A program made the translations under genes and the position numbers. This document shows positions 52,101 to 63,227 of a stretch of DNA of 64,000 nt, one piece after another. Origin of the DNA: Tubulanus polymorphus. Taxonomy: Eukaryota > Nemertea > Palaeonemertea > Tubulaniformes > Tubulanidae. The DNA is taken from NCBI RefSeq assembly GCF_964204645.1, contig NC_134027.1:7738485-7802484 (forward strand), written 5' to 3'. The stretch's first letter is position 1. Every line of letters begins with the position of its first letter. The notes beneath the pieces were generated by a model. That model was not told the origin of the DNA. It searched no databases and saw nothing but the letters and a program-made list of their open reading frames with translations.

Positions 52101-52757
52101 AGGATTTGACCCATGACTGACCGAATGACCTGTCTCTATCTGTGGTTTAGTTTCATTACACATTAGGTAGGCTAACTAATTAAAATTTGTCTAGACTGAG
52201 TGAAGACCTCTACACAGTTCCGAGGGAGTGCTTTAGTGTAAGCAGGCATATGTGAGGAAAGTGTTTGGCAGAAATAAAAGGGATCAAACTAAAACACCAA
52301 ACACTGTCAGACTGAGATTCAGTCAGTTCAGGCTTGTCACAAGCTTGGCTAGTGTAAGTGTTGACGTACTAATTTTACCTTACCTACCCGATGGGCATTA
52401 TGATTGTGGGCTTTAAAATGGGGATTTGCCAGGACATTCAGGCCAGCGACTTCCTTGACAGGGCCGAAGTCATAGGCATGAACCTGGAAGGCTTCGTGAC
52501 AATACCTTTAAATCCTTTTTGACAGGTCGAGTTATGAGTACCTGGCCAACACATCTCTACGTTATTCTTTCAGCCATACCATTTTTTATTTCTCTGTCAT
52601 GCAAATACGTACCCTTCCACCAACGGTACCTACCTCCATCTTGATAACCGCATTGGTTTATGTCTTGAAACGTGCATTTCGTGTCCCTTAAAATGTGTCG
52701 TAGTTGCCTGGTATGTCTGCAAAATTTGCTAAGCTCGTACGGCAAATTCGTAGCCAT
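40191..52757 (-). CDS. DSTYK: Dual serine/threonine and tyrosine protein kinase
   Basis: This is a complete gene. Coding exons in order: 52634-52757, 49391-49911, 48596-49238, 47880-48032, 47359-47444, 45888-45971, 45530-45627, 45219-45427, 44932-45088, then 42539-42694 or 41944-42099, 41155-41245, 40823-41072 and 40191-40414 (stop TGA). Phases agree at each junction and the product is 931 residues, the usual family size. The start [12 protein letters not shown] is chosen because its helix-rich opening matches the family N-terminus. Residues 66-78 ([13 protein letters not shown]) are a degenerate P-loop-like segment. A long helical region follows. The kinase domain has GRGQYG at 649-654, AIK with Lys671, HRDIKLKN at 765-772, DLG at 785-787 (in place of DFG) and GTPIHMAPE at 801-809. 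All catalytic residues are present. The family is a cytoplasmic kinase linked to FGF/ERK signalling and cell death. The gene is divergent from the GT13-like gene, with a repeat element between them. Confidence 0.96.
40501..40634 (+). repeat. 67 bp tandem duplication in a DSTYK intron
   Basis: Two adjacent copies begin TAAGATCTCATGTC at 40501 and 40568. Inverted AGGTGACCT/GGTCTCAGGT words follow to about 40675. The repeat sits 87 bases from the exon acceptor at 40414 and might affect splicing, but nothing shows this. Confidence 0.75.
41944..42099 (-). CDS. DSTYK: DSTYK exon 10b, second alternative hinge exon
   Basis: It has the same length (156), the same phases and an intact frame, with acceptor TTTACAG and donor AG|GTAATA. 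The product opens NLPPHERVV and includes [16 protein letters not shown]. It is identical to exon 10a at about 29 of 52 positions. The gatekeeper Ile is kept, but the hinge changes from MPR to TDL and helix D is largely replaced. It lies 439 bases downstream of exon 10a in the gene. The intact frame despite divergence argues that it is used. Mutually exclusive splicing is inferred. Confidence 0.85.
42539..42694 (-). CDS. DSTYK: DSTYK exon 10a, first of two alternative hinge exons
   Basis: This 156 base exon starts and ends in phase 2 and codes residues 693-743 plus part of an Arg. The product opens NVPEHERLV and includes the segment [16 protein letters not shown]. It runs from the alpha-C/beta-4 loop through the gatekeeper (Ile), the hinge (MPR) and helix D. 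It is closer to the family consensus than exon 10b. The acceptor is ACCCAG and the donor is AG|GTAAGC, both good. Confidence 0.9.
43733..44129. mobile_element. MITE-like TIR element, about 400 bp
   Basis: The left end TAGCCGCGTTCCCACTAG is matched by the right end CTAGTGCGAACGCAGCTA, an inverted repeat of 18 bases with two mismatches. Both ends carry TA. The inside has paired TAGTGCC/GGCAC and CGGAACTGA words. It is non-coding and lies in the DSTYK intron next to the alternative exons. The end sequence resembles family A (AGCCGCGATCACAC). Confidence 0.6.
44337..44557. mobile_element. MITE-like element with AACCCTTTCAGTG ends
   Basis: CAACTAACCCTTTCAGTG at 44337-44354 is matched by CACTGAAAGGGTTGGTTG at 44540-44557, with two mismatches in 18. 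It is about 220 bp long and non-coding. It lies in the same DSTYK intron as the element at 43733. The CCC/GGG ends recall piggyBac-type elements, but no TTAA target duplication is seen. Confidence 0.6.
46280..46385. repeat. Imperfect tandem duplication
   Basis: AAAAGGTCAGACTAC is repeated at an interval of about 65 bases, with related sequence around it, in a DSTYK intron. No coding or splice signal is associated with it. Confidence 0.4.
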
Positions 52758-53154
52758 TTTCTTCTCCTTCCTACTAGCGCCAGCTGTTTTGGAGTGGTTA
52801 CTGCGAAGTTGCGGCCTTCCCGAAAACGGTGAACGTCGCATAACTCGAGATATCAAAAATACCGGTTGAATGTTCAATTTTGTCACTGATTATGCTTTCA
52901 TAAATCCATTTTATGAGAATATCGCATCGAATTGAATAAATCTTCGATAATGACCGACCGAATGGCAGAAACGTGGACTTTGCACTTCGACCTAAAAGCT
53001 TCAATTTAGCTTCGCCTGAATGACGACAGCATCGGTTCAACCAATTAAAACCACGCGCACAATGACCCGCCCACCTGAATTACAAAAGACGCCATTTGAT
53101 TGGCCAGTTCCCTGCTAGCAGACAAATGCGGAAGTACATGGAGTAAAGTTACTT
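52758..53154. other. DSTYK 5' flank and probable promoter
   Basis: The open frame continues upstream of the chosen DSTYK ATG to 52886, but its composition and lack of family resemblance suggest 5' UTR. The stretch is CpG-containing and has no TATA box that I can see. It ends at the left edge of the TIR element. Confidence 0.4.
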
Positions 53155-56100
53155 GATTGATGTCTGTCTGCAGAGTTTCCGGAACCTGTCATGTCAGGTC
53201 TTAAGACCTGACATGACAGGTCTGACCTGTCATGTCAGGTCCCGAAAAAACCCAAACTCATGACAATATTTGACGAAACGGCGAAATATCTAGACATGTG
53301 CTAGACGAATGGAAGAACATTTTGAGTTGAATGAATATTCTGACCCGTCGTTAATATCGAAAATGATTCAACAATAACGATAAGGAAAATGTTCTGACAA
53401 ATAATTCATTTGAAAGGCTGATTTATAAGAAGAAAATATTAATGTGTAAACTATGACTTATTACTGTATTTAAGGGAAAAAAATAAGTTTTAATTTAGTA
53501 GATGAATTAATTAATGTAGAAGTAAGAGCACATTGTAAGAGAATATTTTCGCTAGATGAATCGAGGTCTTGATATTTCGTTTCCGCAATAAGACACTGAA
53601 AATTAACTGCTCACTATCACAGTTCGGCAACACTCCTCACTGTCATCAGTCATGAAGTCTCACTATTTATATTCATTGTCTTTATGATGTACATGTAAAA
53701 GAGCCGAATGCAATATAGAAACTGATTTTATTGAGACTGATCATCAATTTAAAGCATGAAGTTTTTTTTCAATTTATACCAGTTTTAATGCAGACCTGTC
53801 ACCTCAGGTCCCGAGAAGCTCTGCAAAATGGCGCGAGCTGCCGTGTGAGGTCTCACTTCATAATTATTGTTTTATAGTAACTTAAGATTAACTCTATCAA
53901 TGGTTAGCAATTTATATCATACTTATTACTATATAAAGGTTATAAAAAGTAAAGTTTTTTCCAATTCATCAGTTTTAGTGCAGACCTGTCACAACAGGTC
54001 CCGAGAAGCTCTGCAAAATGGCGCGCGTTGCCGTGTGAGGTCTCGCTTCAAAATTATTGTTTTATAGCAACTTAAGATTAATTCTATCCATGCTTAGCAA
54101 TTTATATTATACTATTTACTATAAAGAGACCATAAAAATTAAAGTTTTCCTTCATTTCATCAGTTTTAATGCAGACCTGTCACCACAGGTCCCGAGAAGC
54201 TCTGCAAAATGGCGCGCGTTGCCGTGTGAGGTCTCGCTTCAAAATTATTGTTTTATAGTAACTTAAGATTAACTCTATCTATGGTTAGCAATTTATATTA
54301 TACTTATTACTATATAAAGGTTATAAAAAGTAAAGTTTTTTCCATTTTATCGGTTTTAGTGCAGACCTGTCACCTCAGGTCCCGAGAAGCTCTGCAAAAT
54401 GGCGCGAGCTGCCGTGTGAGGTCTCGCTTCAAAATTATTGTTTTATAGCAACTTAAGATTAATTCTATCCATGCTTAGCAATTTATATTATACTATTTAC
54501 TATAAAGAGACCATAAAAATTAAAGTTTTCCTTCATTTCATCAGTTTTAATGCAGACCTGTCACCACAGGTCCCGAGAAGCTCTGCAAAATGGCGCGCGT
54601 TGCCGTGTGAGGTCTCGCTTCAAAATTATTGTTTTATAGTAACTTAAGATTAACTCTATCTATGGTTAGCAATTTATATTATACTTATTACTATATAAAG
54701 GTTATAAAAAGTAAAGTTTTTTCCATTTTATCGGTTTTAGTGCAGACCTGTCACCTCAGGTCCCGAGAAGCTCTGCAAAATGGCGCGAGCTGCCGTGTGA
54801 GGTCTCGCTTCAAAATTATTGTTTTATAGCAACTTAAGATTAATTCTATCCATGCTTAGCAATTTATATTATACTATTTACTATAAAGAGACCATAGAAA
54901 TTAAAGTTTTGCCTCATTTCATCAGTTTTAATGCAGACCTGTCACCTCAGGTCCCGAAGCTCTGCAAAATGGCGCGCGTTGCCGTATGAGGTCTCGCTTC
55001 AAAATTATTGTTTTATAGTAACTTAAGATTAACTCTATCTATGGTTAGCAATTTATATTATACTTATTACTATATAAAGGTTATAAAAAGTAAAGTTTTT
55101 TCCATTTTATCGGTTTTAGTGCAGACCTGTCACCTCAGGTCCCGAGAAGCTCTGCAAAATGGCGCGAGCTGCCGTGTGAGGTCTCGCTTCAAAATTATTG
55201 TTTTATAGCAACTTAATATTAATTCTATCCATGCTTAGCAATTTATATTATACTATTTACTATAAAGAGACCATAAAAATTAAAGTTTTCCTTCATTTCA
55301 TCAGTTTTAATGCAGACCTGTCACCACAGGTCCCGAGAAGCTCTGCAAAATGGCGCGCGTTGCCGTGTGAGGTCTCGCTTCAAAATTATTGTTTTATAGT
55401 AACTTAAGATTAACTCTATCTATGGTTAGCAATTTATATTATACTTATTACTATATAAAGGTTATAAAAAGTAAAGTTTTTTCCATTTTATCGGTTTTAG
55501 TGCAGACCTGTCACCTCAGGTCCCGAGAAGCTCTGCAAAATGGCGCGAGCTGCCGTGTGAGGTCTCGCTTCAAAATTATTGTTTTATAGCAACTTAAGAT
55601 TAATTCTATCCATGCTTAGCAATTTATATTATACTATTTACTATAAAGAGACCATAAAAATTAAAGTTTTCCTTCATTTCATCAGTTTTAATGCAGACCT
55701 GTCACCACAGGTCCCGAGAAGCTCTGCAAAATGGCGCGCGTTGCCGTGTGAGGTCTCGCTTCAAAATTATTGTTTTATAGTAACTTAAGATTAACTCTAT
55801 CTATGGTTAGCAATTTATATTATACTTATTACTATATAAAGGTTATAAAAAGTAAAGTTTTTTCCATTTTATCGGTTTTAGTGCAGACCTGTCACCTCAG
55901 GTCCCGAGAAGCTCTGCAAAATGGCGCGAGCTGCCGTGTGAGGTCTCGCTTCAAAATTATTGTTTTATAGTAACTTAAGATTAACTCTATCTATGGTTGG
56001 CATTTTATATTATACTCTTTACTTTAAAGAGACCATAAAAATTAAAGTTTTCCTTCATTTCATCAGTTTTAATGCAGACCTGTCACCTCAGGTCCCGAAG

Positions 56101-56765
56101 CTCATCAAAATGGCGCGCATTGCCGTGTGAGGCCTCACTAATTAATCAGTGTTATGTCTAATTTATCTATGTCAACTTATAAGCTTGGACTGAAATGTTT
56201 TTAAATTGTATGTACACTTGGTTAATTAATTATATTGCGAGTAATTAATAAAAATATATAATAATATAGGGCCTAATCTTAATGAGTATAATGATTGTTA
56301 TTAATACTGATTATGATTACATAAGGCACTACTGGTATCATTTTGCCTGATCTTGATATTTTTATGTTTCGTGTTACAAAAAAATAAATTAATTGTAAAC
56401 AATTCGTTCAATGTTCTCCAATAATTCACAATCATTCCATCTTTATTATCATAAGGCGATATAGTTCAACAACTTTTTATAAACGGACAAACATAAATTC
56501 TTAAATGAATTCATAACACATCCTAGTTTGTTTTTTGTTTTTGAATAATATATTCAGAAAGCACTACAATATGTTCTTTGTGTTCTTATCGGCTATCATT
56601 TGTTCTAAATCCGCGCCTATCATATCTTCTAATCGCCTATCATCGGTTCAGTCATAACGATTTTCATTTTAGCGAATCGACCTGTCACCTGAGGTCCCAC
56701 CTGTCATGTCAGGTCTTGGGCCCTGACATGACAGGTTCTGGAAACTCTGCAGACAGACCTAAATG
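53155..56765. mobile_element. 3.6 kb TIR element with satellite-like body
   Basis: The two ends form a terminal inverted repeat of about 70 bases with a shared core TCTGTCTGCAGAGTTTCC, then AACCTGTCATGTCAGG and ACCTGACATGACAGGT. The element is bounded by a direct copy of AGTTACTT on each side (53147-53154 and 56766-56773), a candidate 8 bp target duplication as in hAT-type transposons. Short non-repetitive AT-rich arms flank a central tandem array. No transposase frame is present, so it would be non-autonomous. It lies between two divergently transcribed genes. The TIR is clear; the superfamily is a guess. Confidence 0.7.
53732..56145 (+). repeat. Two-type ~190 bp tandem array (381 bp higher-order repeat)
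   Basis: The box CAGACCTGTCAC recurs at 53791, 53981, 54172, 54362, 54553, 54743, 54934, 55122, 55313, 55503, 55694, 55884 and 56075, at steps of 188-191 bases. Alternate monomers are of two types: one has GGTTATAAAAAGTAAAG and GCGCGAGCTGCC, the other GACCATAAAAATTAAAG and GCGCGCGTTGCC. A 381 bp dimer is therefore the amplified unit. Inner copies are nearly identical and edge copies are more diverged, as expected from unequal exchange. Each box has GACCTG and CAGGTC arms like the ends of the surrounding element. Open frames of 66-69 codons recur in register only because the DNA repeats; I do not take them as genes. Confidence 0.95.
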
Positions 56766-57425
56766 AGTTACTTCCTTGTTTTGGAATTGGAGATGTTTTG
56801 TTGATGTTGGTCTTTCTAAATTGTGTAATGTAGCCTAATCCTTGTTTCTCGGGACAAACTCATGATGCCGAATCTGAATGCAAAATGACCTAATGATCTT
56901 CTTAACTTAAGGTTAGGAAAGTTCCAGAAATTCCATGAAAATGTCCACTACACACTGACACCCCAGCCAGCTTCTTCTTAGAAACTAAAGACTAGAGCAA
57001 AATGCAGACTTTCTTTCTGGTTGGTAATTCATGCCACCTAAATGCTAGGCCTACTACAAAACTACCCACTTACTGGTTGTTGATCAGCGATTAAGAGTAC
57101 TATATATAGGTTTAGCCTTCAGACTCAGTATTTTAGCCTGCTGGTTGATGCAATCCAGAGGCCTACTTCCGTCTGGGCTGGGCGGAGGAGTCTGTACCGA
57201 CCATCCATCAGGTTCAGGATTCTGGTCATGGATGCAATAGCAGAGTATTCCTGAGTGGTGGAAAAATCAAAACCTGTTTAACTTGCCACAATTATCTGGG
57301 TGCAGATTTTATTTGTAATTTCAAAATCATCTTTGATTTCATAATTCATGCCCTGCACACAGAAAACCAAATTGATGCAGAAAATTTTCTCAAAGTGAAT
57401 AAAAAAACCATTTTGCCTGTTTCAG
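56766..57425. other. 5' flank of the GT13-like gene
   Basis: No coding exon is recognised. The first coding exon (57426) starts directly after a splice-acceptor-like TTTGCCTGTTTCAG, so an untranslated first exon should lie upstream, here or further away. I cannot place it. Confidence 0.4.
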
Positions 57426-60400
57426 ATGTTGCAGATTGAGGTGATGGTCCTAGGGCGTCTTCTACGAGCCCCGAAATTAATCATCAACAGATATTTTGGT
57501 GGTTTGTAATTGATCAAATTAGTTTTCCTCAGCCAATATTTTTGAACTCGAATTTAATGATTTGTTGAATTTTCATCAATTGCAGGAATTAAAGGCTTCC
57601 TCATTTGGCTTGTAATACTGGGTGTAGTTATTCTTGTATTTAAATCGTTTCTGTTGAGAGCGAGTAGGCTTTTGGATTCTAAGACTGTAGATTCAGGTAG
57701 GCATGAATGGCTAAGGTTTATAATTGAATCAGCACTTTTCTAATATTCTAATATTCTAGCACTTCATCTGCTTGTATTTTCTTCACGATTTTTGAATAAG
57801 AGAACTCGCTCTTTGATATGCTATCAATCAACTTATTGCTGTAAATCAATGTTATCCCACTTATTTGTTGGAGTTTGTCTCACTGATGAATATTTTCTGG
57901 AGTTGTGCTGCGTATGCAAAATCGAGATTTTCCTTCTTCTTTTCGAAGGAGAAAGTTTGGATGATTCCGCCGGTGGTGCATTTCCACACGGTCCACCAGG
58001 ATCCATGAAAGACAACTGGTTGTTTCCAGATCTCGAATCATCAGCTACGGAAAAAACAAACGCCAAAACGGGTACGGTAAACCATTCCTATTTTTGAACT
58101 GTTCTGTTCCCCTTGATGACATACTTTCAATTCATTCATTCAATAGGTTTTAAATGTGACCTTGAAAAACCATGCGAGGGTAATGAGTATGCTTACTATG
58201 TGCGTTCGGCTATTGGTAAAAATATCGGACCTTCGATCTGTTGGAACGGAGATTAGTAAGTACTTGGCAGCTGTTGGCTGAATATTAATCTTCTTTTGAT
58301 GATCATTACAGTGGATGTAATATTTGTCTAAGTTGCAAATAAACATGAAATGAACTGTTCTCAGAGTTTAGCCATAATCTTCATGGGATTTCTTAAGCTA
58401 TGTGAAATTTACAAAATCCCTTGTATAAACCTATAAATGTGTTGGTGAAATAATAATTGTTAATAAGGGCTCTGGAAAGTTGTTGAAATTGCTGTCCTGG
58501 ATAATGAATAACCTACATTCGATCAGATTTCTCACAATGTCTGTACAATAGTCTCTGCATATAATCTGCGTCTCTCATATAATCTTACGATGTGTTATGA
58601 TAATAACTTACTACACAATGTAGGAAATGGAAACTTGGTCAAATCAACAAACTTATTGTAATCTAAATGTTTCAACTGATTTTTTTCATCTAGTATTGTC
58701 AGTAATACACGCAGAAACTGGAGCCGTGGTCTTATGGTTGTCGTCATCAATGGTAAACATTTTTGGCAGTATAGTACATAGATTTCTGATGAAAATGTTG
58801 AAGAGTTGAATTTCTCAAATGAAAATTCATTATCTTAATAGATAAACCACAATATTCATTCAAGTTAGTTAGCTTTACATCTGATTGCAAAAAGTGATGC
58901 TATTTTTTCTTCAGACGAAACAAAAAGATTGGTTGAAATCAAACATTTTGATACGTATCTCGATGGTAAGATATCTAAATTTTGATATTTTCAGCTGCTG
59001 AATCTAACATGATACACATATTGTACATTTTATTTTTTACTTATGATCTTTTTGCTCTGTGATCCTAGATGCTGCCTTTGTTAGGTATTTGAAGTTAGTA
59101 GTAGCCGATAGTCATCTTATTTTAGCAGCAAGCGCTGATGAAATGTCTTACAAGTAAGGTTGATGATGCAAGCTCTCTAATTCGACAACTCTGTATATTA
59201 TATTTAAGATTGTTTATATTTGTTGACATTTTCTGCTTGTTCATAGTTTTCATGAAGATGCTCGTGCTTGGATGATGCGTTATGGAAGTAAAAGTATCAG
59301 TCAAGTTAAATTCAGGGACACATTTGTAATACTTGGACAGAGAGGTCTGGCATCTGGTTCAGCCATTGAAAAGGTACTTGGTAGCTAACATGTACATAAA
59401 AAATGCAAGAAGTACTTTTTCCGACAAAAAGCGGGCATAAAAAGTCCATGATTCAACAAGGTTAGAATCATTTCTACGGTAGATTGATGGAATTACTAAT
59501 CTAATTTTATAGTTGGTCCACAGAGGAAGTGAACAAGATTTTGCAGACCCAGCTGAGATAAAAGGCTGTATTTCAATTCCAGGTAGATCATGAAGTCTTT
59601 TAAATCAATTACAATATCTGTTGCCTGTTCCAAATAAATAAAAGAATGCGTTCTCTTTTTCCCGAAACTGCACATAACCATTTATACAATCTACCAGTGC
59701 ATAATATTACTGGTTATTATTTGCTGTATTGTTTTCATTAGTTATCTTCAATACCAGATATTTTTATCCTCATTTTCAAGCATGTAATTACATATTTGTG
59801 TTCTGTTTGCCATTGTTAGCGAAACTTGTTTATATTAATTTGCATGCTTTCAGAAGCTGATTTACGGTAACATCAGAAATCCTAGGCTATAGTCGTTTCT
59901 TTATGTTCTTGGCTGCTTAGTTTCTTATAACATAATTGGGTCTTCATTTTATTTCTTAAAGTTTGATGATATTTTATGAAAGGCATATATTTTGTGAATG
60001 ACGACTAGCATAGGTAAGATTTGGTTTAGCTTATGATAGAAAATATCCCACATATACTTTTGCAGCCTTTTCAAATGGAATTGGTTTTTTTAGCCAACTC
60101 AGGACTTATCCTTCTAAGACTTTTGGAATTTTTCTATTGATTTGCATTTTTGTGGCGTCCTTTTAGCTTGAGGTATTTCATTGAAATTGCAATTACCAAA
60201 CTTGTTTGTTCAGTTGAAGCTTAACAATTTTTCTTCTCATTTATATCAGTATGTAAAAGTTATTTAAGAGTGATTAAATTCTGTTCGTTGCATGATCATT
60301 TTATTCAGGACAAAGATGTTCATACATAAAATACTCTGTAACACATAAAGTTCTAGTTGGGAAATCATTTCCAAAACTTTTTTTGTTTGTTTTACAGTTG

Positions 60401-63227
60401 GGCCTTTGAAGAAGATCCAAGTGACAAAGCCTCAGATTGGTGATAGGTCAAGTATGATGACTGGCAAGGAGCTGGCTAATTGTGGACTACGCCATGCTTG
60501 CGGCCCAAACACGTTTCCCGTCCATATGTTTACAGGAAAACAGAAAAGATCTGACGCAGGCCCAAAAATCTGTGTCAACGGAAAATAGTAAGTTGTAGGA
60601 ATCTTTGTATTCATACGTAACTCAAAAATGGGCACATGCTTGGAAAAATTTACTGACTTACTGGAGTAATTTGTTTGTTGCTGATTATCAGTGTACTAGC
60701 TGAAGGTATTAATGATGCTGGACGAGGTTTCAATATAGCTGTTATTGATCCTGTGGAAATTGAAGTCATTAGAGTTGGACATTTTGATACTTATGCAGAA
60801 GGTAAGAAAGACGACTGTATGACAAATGCCATTTAATCTACCATTATCCTTAATGCTTATGAAATTTGTGTCTTGTAGACAGCAGTCATTTGGAAATATT
60901 TTTAGAGATGATCACAGAAGGTGAAATTATACTAGCTATAACTTATGATGATGCAGCTAGAAAGTGAGTCAAACAGATTAGTGCAATACTGGACATTTCA
61001 ATCAGAATATAACGGGCGTATTGCACCAAGTATCGATATTGAGATTTGATAGTTTAGTTTATCTATTTCAGGTTGTCTGATCACGCTAAACACCTACTGA
61101 ATGAATTGGGTAGTGCACAAGTACAGAATATGCGATTCCGTGATAACTGGTATTTCATCGGTCAGAAAGGAGTTGATGGATTTGTCGATCGTGAACAGGT
61201 AAATAAAAACAACAAGAGGTTTAGAGAGTCTCGTGTTCTACTATTACTACCAACTTCCCATTACTAGGATGAGGAGCCCTTTAGTGAATGAAATATGTAA
61301 CTGATAATGTTAACTGTTGTTGTGATTTACAGTTAGAATATTCGGGAATCCGACATGAGTGGCCCAATGTAATTGATAAGAGAATGTGCGTTCCCACAAA
61401 ATGTAAGTAGAAATTGATGCTCTCAAAATTTGCAGGCTATCATGATCACTTTTCATCCATTCATCCATCTGTCTGAAGACCGTATCTAGTATTGTTGGCA
61501 AATTCTCAACACATTTTTGTGTGGTCTTGATGTCTAGTTTTATGTATGCATCTACCATTTAGACACATCTGGAGCCCTAAAATTGGACCTATTGGGAGCA
61601 AGATTGCCGGCTTATAGCCATTGTTCCATAAAAAGGTCATCCTATGCCTCTAGCTTCGTGGTTTGTCTTATTACATTGAAATTTGAGTTCACTATATCTG
61701 ACAGGGTTTTGGATCAGTCGACTTTTATGCAGCCATTGGCCATCTAAGTTTTATCAGTTCTCATTCATATCTGGAAAATGGTATTTTGAGTAAAATATCG
61801 ACAGGTTTTAACTTGTAGTCATGGTATTCAATAAGTGTTAGCACTGTGATAGGATACTACTCCTCACATGAAATAACCCAGTGTATTGTTCTCACCACCA
61901 GGGGAGTTGAATATTGAAATATATTAAATGTTTCTATTCACATTTGTGCCCATGCATATTTTGTAATTTCCAGGAATATTGAAATCAGATTGAAGTCAGA
62001 TTGTCAATCATTTCAGACCACTTCCCAAGTGTGCATGGTGTTCCTGGACCCCTAGTCGAATCAGAACCCGGTTCCATGATTGATCACAAACTATGGCACT
62101 CACTGACTACGAATACTTGAACCCAATTGAAATATTTTCAGTGCAAGGTTTCAAGATAAAACCAGATCCATTGACTAGTAAAAATCCAAAAAGGCGAGAA
62201 TTTTGTACAAAATATGAAGGCTATGATGATTTCTGTGATGGTGAGTGATGGTATTGAAATGCGTCATAAGTTTTATTTAAGAAGTCTTGTAAACGGTTAA
62301 TAATGGTTAGTTTCATATAATATCTAGTGAATCACATGGATGAGTTATTGGCGCCAGCCCCTTTAACTGATCGTGCACTTCAAGGACATGTTGTATTTTT
62401 GACGCCCATTGCTGTAGTCATCAAAGGTAGAAATATGATTCCTTTTACTAGTACGTCGTTATAACTATTTTTTTTTTTGGGAAATGTTTTGTCTAAAGTT
62501 TAAAGATCTGACACTTGATTTCAATTCATTTAGTGAGTACATTTTTCACTCAAAACTGAGTCGTGTTGTTTTGGAGTGTAATTCGAGGGGAATTTCTTTC
62601 AGATATGACTGGCAAAGCTTTACAGATGTTGTTAGATACTATACTGATGCAACCAGGAGTAGATCCAAAGATTGTGTATGTAAGTATAACTATGGAATAA
62701 AGTCTTATTTCGTAATTATCGAAAGTCTCTATAATATCTTTCCTATTTTTCCAGGTGATGCATGACAAGGAACACCCTGATGCTGGCGATATGGCTTCAG
62801 TTTATGGCTTTCATAGCGTATTACTTGATAGTTTAGAAACATTCCCTGGTATGCATCCTGAATGAAATCTAGTGCCGTGTTATTCGATTTTTGCCAAGAG
62901 TTCTGATCTTTCTCTACACGGTAGAACATTTTTGGTCTATCGAGTAAGAAATCTACTGTCAGTATAAAGTAAAGTGCATGACTTATTAAGTAAACCCAAC
63001 AAAATTCAATCGCTTCCGAATTTAGCTTTATGCCTAAAATCTTTCTCCAGATTACATGAATCAAGGGATGGATAAAATCTGGTCTTTATTTCCGAAGAAA
63101 TCGTATGTGATGATGATTGAAGAAGCAGTCGTACTTTCCCCTGACTATCTATATTTCATGGCTCAGATTTTGCCGATGCTTAAACAGGACGAAACGCTCA
63201 TTGGAATATCTGCTTGGAATCCAAATG
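57426..63227 (+). CDS. POMGNT1-like GT13 protein with two FAM3/ILEI domains (3' end not in view)
   Basis: Coding exons: 57426-57501, 57586-57696, 57949-58071, 58147-58255, 58694-58752, 58915-58965, 59069-59153, 59247-59373, 59513-59582, 60398-60587, 60692-60801, 60879-60963, 61072-61198, 61333-61402, 62142-62240, 62328-62426, 62603-62679, 62755-62848 and 63051-63227. All phases agree, giving 646 residues so far. A membrane segment at about 29-44 (FLIWLVILGVVILVF) with short basic N-side makes it a type II Golgi/ER protein. FAM3/ILEI domains lie at about 104-270 and 271-464, each with paired Cys and a FRD[TN]W/F motif. The GT13 region from 465 matches POMGNT1, ending in GISAWNPNG. POMGNT1 adds GlcNAc to O-mannose, and its stem also has a FAM3-like fold. 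Here the metal-binding acidic triplet reads EEA at 611-613, so activity is doubtful. About 200 further C-terminal residues are expected but are not found before 64000. Confidence 0.88.
58147..59582 (+). other. First FAM3/ILEI domain cassette (exons 4-9)
   Basis: Exons of 109, 59, 51, 85, 127 and 70 bases code the first FAM3-like domain: it opens FKCDLEKPCEG, has NIGPSICWNGDY, HFDTYLD and KFRDTFVILGQRG, and ends KGCISIP. The 59 and 51 base exons together equal the single 110 base exon of the second cassette, split by an intron at 58753-58914. Confidence 0.85.
60398..61402 (+). other. Second FAM3/ILEI domain cassette (exons 10-14)
   Basis: Exons of 190, 110, 85, 127 and 70 bases code a second FAM3-like domain: ANCGLRHACGPNTFPVHMF, DAGPKICVNGKY, GINDAGRGFNIAV, HFDTYAE, ITYDDAARKL, RFRDNWYFIGQKG and RMCVPTK. 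It is closer to the FAM3C consensus than the first copy. Confidence 0.88.

Noticed and set aside
53867-55970. Ten in-register open frames of 66-69 codons starting MFYSNL
   Set aside because: They recur only because the DNA is a tandem satellite of near-identical monomers. Their composition is AT-driven and they resemble no protein family.
53155-56765. CRISPR-like array
   Set aside because: The repeat units are about 190 bp and tandem without unique spacers, in a eukaryotic genome with introns.
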